Notes under the pieces: model-generated
What the model was told of the DNA's origin: nothing
The model's database searches: none
The model's input: only the letters and a program-made list of their open reading frames with translations
Shown here: positions 53,959 through 61,433 of the stretch, piece after piece
Numbering within the stretch: the stretch's first letter is position 1
Layout of the letters: the number at the start of each line of letters is the position of its first letter
Assembly (NCBI GenBank): GCA_963720735.1
Contig: CAVRGL010000005.1
Coordinates: 62,001-126,000, forward strand
Length of the DNA: 64,000 nt
DNA from: JBBRHQ01 sp963720735
GTDB lineage: Bacteria; Actinomycetota; Thermoleophilia; Solirubrobacterales; 70-9
Direction: 5' to 3'
Translations under genes and position numbers: made by a program

Positions 53959-54966
53959 TCAGGCGTTCGGCGTCGGCGCGACCTCGACCGGCTCGCCACC
54001 CTTTACCCAGTGGGCCTCGGGCGAGGGGGGCGTGTCGCGCAGGTACCACTCGGCGTCCAGGGCCCCCATGCAGCCGGTCCCGGCGGCGGTGACGGCCTGG
54101 CGGTAGGTGTGATCGACGAGGTCGCCGACGGCGAGCACGCCGCCGAGGTTGGTCCTGGTCGACCCGGGCTCGGTGACGACGTAGCCGTTCTCGTCGGTCT
54201 CCACCGCTCCGGCGACCACCTCGGAGCGAGGGATGTGGCCGATCGCCACGAAGGCGCCGTCGGCCTCGATCTCCTCGGTCTCGCCCGTCTCGGCGTTTCG
54301 CAGCCGCACCCGCTCGAGCTTGCCGTCCTCCCCGGCGATGAACTCCTCCGGGACGAATGGGGTCTTGAGGCTGATGTTGGGGCGCTCGGTGGCGCGCTCG
54401 AACATGATCTTCGAGGCGCGGAACTCGTCGCGGCGGTGGACAATCGTCAGCTCGCTGGCGTACTTGGAGATGAAGATCGAGTCCTCCATCGCCGAGTCGC
54501 CGCCGCCGATCACGATCACCTTCTGGTCCTTGAAGAAAGCTCCGTCGCAGACCCCGCAGGTCGAGACCCCGCGCCCGCCCAGCTCGAGCTCGCCGGGGAT
54601 CCCCAGCCGGCGCGGCTCTGCCCCCATCGCGAGGATCACCGAGCGGGCCTGATGCTCCTCGTCGCCGAGGAAGACCCGCTGCAGGCCCCCGTCCGAGAGC
54701 TCGACCCGGTCTACGTCGTCGGTGACGAAACGGGTCCCGAAGCGCTCGGCCTGGGCCCGGAACTGGGTCATCATCTCCGGTCCCATGATCCCCTCCGTGT
54801 AGCCCGGGTAGTTCTCGACGTCGGTCGTGTTTTGAAGCTGGCCCCCCCACTGGAAGCCCTCGAAGACGAGCGGCTCGAGGTTGGCACGGGCGGTGTAGAG
54901 CGCGGCCGTGTACCCGGCCGGCCCCCCGCCGATGATGATCACGTTCTCGATCTTCGGCTCTGACAT
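53959..54966 (-). CDS. trxB: Thioredoxin reductase
   Basis: The 335-residue product has FAD motif IIIGGGPAGYTAALYTARAN, the redox site VSTCGVCDGAFF with the CxxC pair near residue 135, the NADPH motif VIVIGGGDSAMEDSIF, and the closing GVLAVGDLVDHTYRQAVTAA. It keeps thioredoxin reduced using NADPH. It is about 14 residues longer at the C-terminus than usual. No thioredoxin gene is adjacent in the window. Confidence 0.95.
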   Translation of the reverse strand: MSEPKIENVIIIGGGPAGYTAALYTARANLEPLVFEGFQWGGQLQNTTDVENYPGYTEGIMGPEMMTQFRAQAERFGTRFVTDDVDRVELSDGGLQRVFLGDEEHQARSVILAMGAEPRRLGIPGELELGGRGVSTCGVCDGAFFKDQKVIVIGGGDSAMEDSIFISKYASELTIVHRRDEFRASKIMFERATERPNISLKTPFVPEEFIAGEDGKLERVRLRNAETGETEEIEADGAFVAIGHIPRSEVVAGAVETDENGYVVTEPGSTRTNLGGVLAVGDLVDHTYRQAVTAAGTGCMGALDAEWYLRDTPPSPEAHWVKGGEPVEVAPTPNA

Positions 54967-55034
54967 CAGCTCTCGCTCTCACTCATTTCGGCTCTGCCAT
55001 TCAGTCTCGCGGCTGGCACGGATGTTACTTCACT

Positions 55035-56204
55035 TTATGAAGTATAGGCGTCGACACGCTGCCTGGCAGGCACGGCGACCTCCTCGTCCGTCTCCGCAGG
55101 GCGCCCCTCCTGCTCCCAGCGAGCGACCGTGCGCCGCAGTTGGAAGAAGGCGACAATCCCGGGTGGGATCGGCAGCCAGAAGGCGATCGCCCGGTAGGTG
55201 AGGACGGCCGGGAAGACCTCGTCCTCGTGGACCCCGAACAGCAGGAAGGCGCCGATCATCCCCGCATCCACGGCTCCGACGCCCCCCGGCGCGAAGGGGA
55301 TCAGGTTGGCGATCATCCCGAGGAAGAAGCCCTGGATCACGACCCCCACGGGGACGCTGACCCCGAAGGCCCGGAAGCTCGCCCAGAGGATCGCAATGTT
55401 TGCCGCCCAGAAGCCGATCGCGCCGGCGACCGCCAGCCCCCCACGCGAGGGATGGCCGACCAGGTCGAAGGCGGTCCTGAGGCCGTGGGAGGCGGTCGCC
55501 GGGACGGTCGCGAGCCTGCGGGCCAGGCCGGCGCGCCTGTGCCCCTGGGCAAAGCGGGCGATGCGTCGCTCGATGTCGTTGGGGATCAGCGCGATCGCGA
55601 TCGCCAGGGCGATGACGATCGCCGCGACAGCCGCGGGGACGATCGTCACCTCGACCGAGTTCTCGCCGGAGAGCACCCCCGTGCGGAGCAGGACGCCGCA
55701 GACGATCAGCGCGATCGGATACCAGATGTACTGAAGCGCCAGGAAGGCGACCATCCGGGCCGCCGACTCGCGCCTCGGCATACCGGCCTTTCGCAGGGCC
55801 CAGTAGGTGAGGGCGATGCCGCCGGCGCCGCCCGCCGAGAAGAAGCGGGTCGCCGCCAGCCCCGCCATGTTGATCTCGTAGGCCTCGCGCCAGGTGAGCG
55901 GCAGCACATCGCCGCCGACCACCCCGCGGAACAGCCCCACGTAGGTGGCGAAGGCGACGATCTCGAAGGCGACGGCGACGGCGACCCAGACCGGCTCGGC
56001 GTCCCCGAGCTTGCTGGTCACCTCTCCGAGGCCGACCAGCTTCGGGAGGAGGAAGTAGATCGCCGCGATCAGCAGCGCGACGACGAGGACAGTCTGGATG
56101 ACGCTGCGACGGGTGAAGACGGGCAGGAAGTCCCCGCCACCACGGGACGGGGTGGGCTCCTTGCCGGTGTCGGAGACCGGCTCCTCCACAAAGGATTTGT
56201 CCAC
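55035..56204 (-). CDS. Lysylphosphatidylglycerol-synthase-type membrane protein (flippase-like)
   Basis: The 389-residue product has eight or so hydrophobic helices in the UPF0104/LPG_synthase_TM pattern: VIQTVLVVALLIAAIYFLLP, TRFFSAGGAGGIALTYWALR, IANLIPFAPGGVGAVDAGMI and the final YRAIAFWLPIPPGIVAFFQL. The PGGxGxxD/E motif is conserved. Members act in lipid flipping or as membrane domains of MprF. No soluble LPG synthase domain is fused here. Confidence 0.85.
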   Translation of the reverse strand: MDKSFVEEPVSDTGKEPTPSRGGGDFLPVFTRRSVIQTVLVVALLIAAIYFLLPKLVGLGEVTSKLGDAEPVWVAVAVAFEIVAFATYVGLFRGVVGGDVLPLTWREAYEINMAGLAATRFFSAGGAGGIALTYWALRKAGMPRRESAARMVAFLALQYIWYPIALIVCGVLLRTGVLSGENSVEVTIVPAAVAAIVIALAIAIALIPNDIERRIARFAQGHRRAGLARRLATVPATASHGLRTAFDLVGHPSRGGLAVAGAIGFWAANIAILWASFRAFGVSVPVGVVIQGFFLGMIANLIPFAPGGVGAVDAGMIGAFLLFGVHEDEVFPAVLTYRAIAFWLPIPPGIVAFFQLRRTVARWEQEGRPAETDEEVAVPARQRVDAYTS

Positions 56205-56255
56205 CGAAGCCAGGACTACCTCCGGCGGCTCATGCTACCCGTGAGCCCACACGAC

Positions 56256-57208
56256 CTAACCGGAGGCGATCCACTCCAGGCGGCGGAGTAGCCCGTTGAC
56301 GCGGTTGACCGCGGGCTCGGCGAGCGGCTCGCCCCGACGGACCAGAGCCACAAGGGCCGCCCCTGCGAGCAGGTCGGTGACGTAATGCTCACCCAGGTAG
56401 ACGAGCGCGAAGCCGAGGTTCAGCGCGTAGGCCCAGCCGAGCGCACCCTGGCCAGGGCGCGCCTCGGCCAGCAGCAACGCTGCGAGCAGCGAGGTCGCGA
56501 AGTGGAGCGAGGGCATCGCCGCCCAGGGATTGCCGCCGAGGGCGCCGTACATTCGCTCCCAGGCCGGTCCCCAGGTTTCCTCGCCGACCTCGACCATGAT
56601 CCGGCGCACCTGCTCGCCCTCCGTCTCGCCGTGCTCGGCCGCCCACCACGGCGGCGCAGTCGGCGCGAGGATGTAGGTCGCGCACCCGAGGTCGAAGACC
56701 GCCGCCATCTGGCGCGCTGCACGGGGGAAGCGATCGCTGTCGCGGGTGAGGATCAGGAGCAGCGCCGCGTAGGGCTCGAGGAACCACATCCAGTGGACCC
56801 AGGAGAGCCATCGGTCCGCCGCGCCCACTCCGCGACCGGGACCCGAGCGCCTGCTGCAGGCGCGTGTTCGGGAGCCGCCCGCCGCCGAGCAGCCGGTCGA
56901 GCCTGATCGGGTATTGGATCTTCAGCCGCGCTCTGCAGCGCATCCGGGTCGTCGTAGGGAAGCTCGTGGACGACGGTGAAGGCCCACATCTGCATCGCGA
57001 AGAGGGCGATGTCGCGGCCCTTCGAGCGCGGCCGCAGCACCGCCAGCCCCAGCGGCCCTGAGACGCAGGCGGCGATCGTCACCGGGGCCGGGATCCGGAG
57101 GCGGCGGCGCAGGAGGGGCACCGCGACGGCCGCGGCGACGCAGGCTGCGGCGCCGGCGCGAACCGTCGCGCGCAGCGCCGGGGAGGGCCGGGAACGCGAG
57201 CGACGCAT
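56256..57208 (-). CDS. PAP2-family membrane phosphatase, broken by two single-base shifts
   Basis: Three frames join to a PAP2_3 (AUR1-like) protein of about 317 residues. It starts at 57208 (signal-like helices, then LFAMQMWAFTVVHELPYDDP), shifts near 56938 to RLKIQYPIRLDRLLGGGRLP, shifts near 56830 to DRWLSWVHWMWFLEPYAALL, and ends with the phosphatase motifs AMPSLHFATSLLAALLLAEA and YLGEHYVTDLLAGAALV. The conserved Ser, His and Asp residues of PAP2 are present. Both shifts look like one extra base. It probably acts on a lipid phosphate or transfers a head group. Confidence 0.78.
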
Positions 57209-57235
57209 TGCGGCGGCGAGTATAGGCTCGCCACG

Positions 57236-58237
57236 ATGGGCGACAGCTCAGAGGTCGAGATCGGCGGCAGGCGCGTCGCGGTCACCGGGGCGGGGGGCTT
57301 CATCGGTGGTGCGCTGGCTCGAAGCCTCCGGGAGGCCGGCGCCGAGGTGATCGGGATCGACGCCGCGCCGGAGACGGCCGCGCGGATCGAGGACGCGGGG
57401 GCCGAGCCGCGGATCGCCGACGTCACCGACGCCGCGGCGATCCGCGCGGCTCTCGAGGGCGCCGACTTGGCGGTGCACGCGGCGGCGATCGTCAGCGACG
57501 CCGGATCGATGGAGGAGCACGTCCGGGTCAACGTCGGCGGCACCGCGACCGTGCTCGGCGCCGCGGCAGAGGCGGGCATCGAGCGCTGCCTTCAGATCAG
57601 CTCGGTGGTCGTCTACGGCTACGACGACCCCTCGACCCAGGACGAGACCGCCCACCTGCGCAACTGTGGCGTGCCCTACATCGACACGAAGAGCGCCTCC
57701 GACCGCCTGGCACGGCGCCGCGGCGCCGTCGTCCTGCGCCCCGGTGACGTCTACGGGCCACGCTCGGTCCCCTGGGCCCTGCGCCCTCTGGAGCTGGCCA
57801 GGGCCGGCCAGCTGGCGGTGCCCACCGGAGGGGACACGATGATGCTCCCCGTCTACATCGACGACCTCGCCGATGCCGCCGTGCTGGCGCTGGCCCGGGG
57901 CGAGCCGGGCGAGGCCTACACCGCCTGGAATGACGCCGAGGAGGTCAGCTTCGAGGAGTTCTTCAACCGCTTCGCCGAGATCAGCGGCGGGAGGCGGGCG
58001 AGGCGGCTCCCGGCGGCGCTGATCCGCTCCCTGGGGAGGGCGATGGAGGGCGTCGCCGCGCTCAGGGGCGGGCCTCCCTCGATGACCAGGCACTCGGTCG
58101 TCCTGATCAGCCGCCGGGGCAGCGTCTCGGCGGCGAAGCTGCGGGCGCTCGGCTGGGAGCCGAAGGTCTCCTTCGAGGAGGGGATGCGACGGACCGAGGA
58201 CTGGTTTCGCGCCGAGGGGCTGCTTCCCGGCAGCTAG
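57236..58237 (+). CDS. NAD-dependent epimerase or 3-beta-HSD-like dehydrogenase
   Basis: The 333-residue product is an extended SDR: VAVTGAGGFIGGALARSLRE, HAAAIVSDAGSMEEHVRVNV, and VPYIDTKSASDRLARRRGAV carrying the YxxxK pair, then LRPGDVYGPRSVPW. The lineage fits sugar epimerases or sterol-type 3-beta-hydroxy dehydrogenases. Its stop overlaps the stop of the convergent R2lox-fusion gene by four bases. Confidence 0.88.
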   Translation: MGDSSEVEIGGRRVAVTGAGGFIGGALARSLREAGAEVIGIDAAPETAARIEDAGAEPRIADVTDAAAIRAALEGADLAVHAAAIVSDAGSMEEHVRVNVGGTATVLGAAAEAGIERCLQISSVVVYGYDDPSTQDETAHLRNCGVPYIDTKSASDRLARRRGAVVLRPGDVYGPRSVPWALRPLELARAGQLAVPTGGDTMMLPVYIDDLADAAVLALARGEPGEAYTAWNDAEEVSFEEFFNRFAEISGGRRARRLPAALIRSLGRAMEGVAALRGGPPSMTRHSVVLISRRGSVSAAKLRALGWEPKVSFEEGMRRTEDWFRAEGLLPGS

Positions 58238-60060
58238 CCGCCGGCCGGCGCCGCCCCCTGGGCGGCGACGTCCACGGGCAGCACGAATGGCTGCTCGAAG
58301 CCGCGCGGGTCGATCGGTCCCGGCATCAGCTCCTCCGGCGGCGGTATCTCGACCCCGACGATGTCCATTCGCCGCTTCAGCGCGGTGTAGGCGAACCCGT
58401 AGATCTGCTCGGAGCTGTAGTCGTATGAAATAAAGCGCTTCGGGTCCTGCCCGACCGGGCAGAAGACCTTCGCCGCCTCGGGCAGAAGCCGGGTGAGGGT
58501 CGAGAGGATCACCTCCCGCATCTCCGGCCTCTCACGCACCACGTCACGCAGAAAGCGCACTCCGAACGCGATGTGGCGGTGCTCGTCCTGCTCGACCAGC
58601 GTGAACCCCTGCTGGAAGCCCGGGTAGAGCGAGTGCTTGCCGAGGTAGTCGAGGATGCTGCGCTGCCCCGTCATCGCCAGCACTCCCTCGGTGACCATGT
58701 GGTAGATGACGATCCCCTCGACGAACAGCCCGAGGTCGTCGGGTCGCCTCTGCAGGCGCCGGGCGACGTCGCGGAGGCTGTCGTCGAAGACGAAGTGCCA
58801 GGCACCGGCCATCGTCGCCTCGGCCTCTGCGAGGCGTGATCGCATGTCCTCGGCCGAGAGCGCCATCACCTCCGCGCCCCAGCGGTCGAAGAACACCGCG
58901 TGGCGGACCTCGTCCACCAGTTGGGTGGCGAGGAACGCCTCGGCCTCGCCGCTGGGAGCCGCCAACACGAAGGGAGCGAGGTCGGCGGCGACCCTCTCCT
59001 CGCCGACGTAGAAGTTCGACATCGACCAGGCGGTCTCGCGCTGGGACTCGGTGCTCGCCGCCAGCCACTGCTCCTGGTCGACCGAGAAGTCGAGCTCGTG
59101 GGCGCGCCAATTGCGCTGCTCCCAGAGCGCGTAGAGCTGCTCGTAGGACATCAGCGAGTCGCCGGCCGCCTGCTTGCCGTTGCCCGCCGACCCCCAGGCG
59201 CCGGCACGTCGCTGCTGGATCTCCCTCTGCAGGGCCTCGCGCTCGAGCTCCGGGCCGTCGACACCTGCGGCGCGGTCGGCCCAGCGGCCGAACAGGTTCG
59301 CCGGGTGAATCTCGCCCTCGATCTGGGTCAATCCCAGCTCGGCGGCGCTGGTCGGTGAAAGCTCGCCGCCGAGCAGCCGCCGCCAGGTCTCGACCGAGAC
59401 CCGAACGGTGGTGTCGACCTGCGGACCGGCTCCGTTGGCGCCGGCCCCGGCCGCCTCGCCGAGCTTCTGCCTCTGGACCGCGACCCGGCCGTCGGCGACC
59501 TCGACCACCCAGCGCCCGCCGCCCTCGCCGTAGAGCTCGAAGGCGATAGCGAAGCTGTGCCCCCGGGTCCACTCGGGGTCGAATCCGTAGGCGAGCGAGC
59601 GGTAGAGCAGATCGGGATCGATCGGCAGGCCGAGCCTGACCAGCTCGTCGGGGCCGGCCTCGGAGTCCATCGCGCGCAGGATGCGCGCCTTTCGCCGCTT
59701 TCCGCTCAGCCGCAGCCTGCGGCGCAGGATCAGCCCCAGCGGGCTCGAGCCCGCGGCGAGGCTGGCGAGCCCGGCGGGATCGGTGGCGATCGAGAACTCC
59801 CAGGACCCATCGCTGCCGTTGGCGGGGATCACCCGGGCGGCGCCACCGTTGCCGCTGCCGGTCACCTCCCAGGCGCCGACGCCGTCGACGTCGAGCCGCC
59901 AGCTGAGGTCGGAGGGCAGCGGCGCTGCCGCGACCGGGAGAGACTGGACGATCAGCCTTGCCGCCAGCTCGGGCTCGGTCTCTGCCATCCGCCTCAGGGC
60001 CCCGGCCATCGTCCCGTTGCCCCACCCGGCCTGCTGCCCGTTCTCGACCCGCGTCGCCAT
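58234..60060 (-). CDS. Fusion of two SCP2-like domains with R2-like ligand-binding oxidase
   Basis: The ATG at 60060 has GGAGG six bases before it, while the ATG at 60066 is flush against that site; the frame extends to 60324 only through repeats. The 608-residue product has two SCP2-like lipid-binding domains (about 40-135, with WRLDVDGVGAWEVTGSGNGG; and about 165-262, with FAIAFELYGEGGGRWVVEVA and IEGEIHPANLFGRWAD) and then a ferritin-like R2lox domain (305-575). All metal ligands of R2lox can be placed: E354, E384, H387, E458, E493, H496, plus V357 and Y453 at the positions of the known Val-Tyr crosslink. R2lox enzymes bind a Mn/Fe cofactor and a fatty-acid-like ligand. Its substrate is unknown. 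Confidence 0.88.
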   Translation of the reverse strand: MATRVENGQQAGWGNGTMAGALRRMAETEPELAARLIVQSLPVAAAPLPSDLSWRLDVDGVGAWEVTGSGNGGAARVIPANGSDGSWEFSIATDPAGLASLAAGSSPLGLILRRRLRLSGKRRKARILRAMDSEAGPDELVRLGLPIDPDLLYRSLAYGFDPEWTRGHSFAIAFELYGEGGGRWVVEVADGRVAVQRQKLGEAAGAGANGAGPQVDTTVRVSVETWRRLLGGELSPTSAAELGLTQIEGEIHPANLFGRWADRAAGVDGPELEREALQREIQQRRAGAWGSAGNGKQAAGDSLMSYEQLYALWEQRNWRAHELDFSVDQEQWLAASTESQRETAWSMSNFYVGEERVAADLAPFVLAAPSGEAEAFLATQLVDEVRHAVFFDRWGAEVMALSAEDMRSRLAEAEATMAGAWHFVFDDSLRDVARRLQRRPDDLGLFVEGIVIYHMVTEGVLAMTGQRSILDYLGKHSLYPGFQQGFTLVEQDEHRHIAFGVRFLRDVVRERPEMREVILSTLTRLLPEAAKVFCPVGQDPKRFISYDYSSEQIYGFAYTALKRRMDIVGVEIPPPEELMPGPIDPRGFEQPFVLPVDVAAQGAAPAGG

Positions 60061-60110
60061 CTCCATCCTCCTCGCTCTTTGGCCAGCCGGCCAATTCTCC
60101 CACGCGCGGC

Positions 60111-60168
60111 AAGCGGAACCGCGCCGGCTGTTCGGAATCAAGCGGAACCGCGCCGGCTCTTCCGGAAT
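60111..60168 (+). repeat. Two tandem 29-bp repeats
   Basis: AAGCGGAACCGCGCCGGCTG continues to TTCGGAATC at 60111-60139 and recurs with small changes at 60140-60168. They lie directly before the double-hairpin element in the R2lox-coxB divergent region. Confidence 0.7.
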
Positions 60169-60169
60169 A

Positions 60170-60225
60170 ACTTGCGGCGGCTGCGCCGCCTTACATGCCT
60201 CTGCCGGCGCTAACACCGCGCCGGC
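60170..60225 (+). repeat. Double-hairpin element, copy 2
   Basis: Matches 48382-48437 at 53 of 56 bases. The hairpins are GGCGGC-TGC-GCCGCC and GCCGGCGC-TAACACC-GCGCCGGC. It ends 29 bases before the TTG start of coxB. Confidence 0.75.
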
Positions 60226-60254
60226 TCTGAATCCGCGATTAGAATGGCCGCGCC

Positions 60255-61433
60255 TTGGCGCCGCCGCGGAAACGCACCCTGAGCCGGAGTCTCGTCCTCG
60301 CAGCCGGGGCGGCGGTGGCGGCACTCGCCCTCGCAGCCTCCCCGGCCTGCGCGAACGTGATCTCGCCCGAGCCCGCGCACTCGCCGGGAGCCGAGGACTC
60401 GACGACGCTCTACTGGATCGGCCTGGTCGTCGCGGTGATCGTGATCGTCGCCGTCAACGCCGCCCTGATCTACGCGATCAGGCGCTACCGCTCGGAGCGG
60501 GGGGTGGAGCCGCGCCAGATTCGCAGCGGCCCCGGGATCCAGCTGCGTGTCGGCCTCGGCCTCGGCGCTCTGACGCTGCTGCTGTTCGTCGTCGGCATCC
60601 TCTTCACCGAGCAGGCGCGGAACGTGCCCTCGACCGGGCCCGACGGGCTCAAGCTCGCCCGCAGCGGGTCCAACCCGACTGGCGCCAACCCGCTGATCAT
60701 CTCCGCCACGGGGCAGCAATGGCTGTGGCGCTATGACTACCCGAACAACGCCTTCTCCTACTACAAGCTGGTGGTCCCGGTTGACACCACCGTCCGCCTC
60801 GACGTCGAGTCCACCGACGTGATCCACAGCTGGTACGTGCCGGAGCTGGGCGGCAAGGTGGACGCCGTCCCCGGCAAGGTGAACACATTCTACTTCCGCG
60901 CCGATCAGCTCGGCACCTACGACGGTGACTCGGCCCAGCTCTCCGGGCAGGGCTATGCGGCGATGCGGACCGAGGTCGAGGTGGTCAGCCCGGCTGACTA
61001 CAGGGCATTCATCGCCCGCCAGCGCGACGACATCCAGGCGGCGCAGGACATCGTCGTCAAGCAGGCAACGCACCCGCCGGGCTCGACCCCGAAGCAGAAC
61101 GAGACCGCGGCGCAGGCCCAGCCGAAGCCGACCAACGAGCCCAACCCGGCCTCCGATGCCGGAGCCCAGGTTTACGCCGCCAACGGCTGCGGCGGCTGTC
61201 ACGTCCTGGCCGCCGCCGGGTCGACCGGCACCGTCGGCCCCAACCTCGACAAGTTCCTCGCCCCCGATGACCATCCCCCGGACGTCGAGAAGATGATCAC
61301 CGACCCGAACGCCGAGGGCGTCCCGGGATATCCGCCCAACGTGATGCCTCAGAACTACGGCAAGAGCCTCAGCAAGGCCCAGCTCAACGACCTCGTCAAG
61401 TACCTGATCGACGCCACGCCCGCCACGCCATGA
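60255..61433 (+). CDS. Cytochrome c oxidase subunit II-like protein, CuA ligands lost, with cytochrome c domain
   Basis: From a TTG at 60255 the 392-residue product has a signal peptide, two membrane helices (about 52-75 and 100-117), a cupredoxin-like domain (150-245) and a C-terminal cytochrome c domain. The fold marks are intact (QQWLWRYDYPN, STDVIHSWYVPELGGKVDAV, PGKVNTFYFRADQLGTY). The CuA loop, normally CxExC with following His and Met, reads GDSAQLSGQGYAAM. Thus both Cys are Ser (226, 230), Glu is Gln (228) and His is Tyr (234); only H191 and M237 remain. The heme c motif CGGCH (312-316) and a Met ligand (M364) are intact. It overlaps coxA by four bases. A canonical CuA site cannot form. 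Confidence 0.88.
   Translation: MAPPRKRTLSRSLVLAAGAAVAALALAASPACANVISPEPAHSPGAEDSTTLYWIGLVVAVIVIVAVNAALIYAIRRYRSERGVEPRQIRSGPGIQLRVGLGLGALTLLLFVVGILFTEQARNVPSTGPDGLKLARSGSNPTGANPLIISATGQQWLWRYDYPNNAFSYYKLVVPVDTTVRLDVESTDVIHSWYVPELGGKVDAVPGKVNTFYFRADQLGTYDGDSAQLSGQGYAAMRTEVEVVSPADYRAFIARQRDDIQAAQDIVVKQATHPPGSTPKQNETAAQAQPKPTNEPNPASDAGAQVYAANGCGGCHVLAAAGSTGTVGPNLDKFLAPDDHPPDVEKMITDPNAEGVPGYPPNVMPQNYGKSLSKAQLNDLVKYLIDATPATP

Noticed and set aside
54010..54963. Plus-strand frame of 317 codons
   Set aside because: Shadow of trxB, which has all expected motifs on the minus strand.
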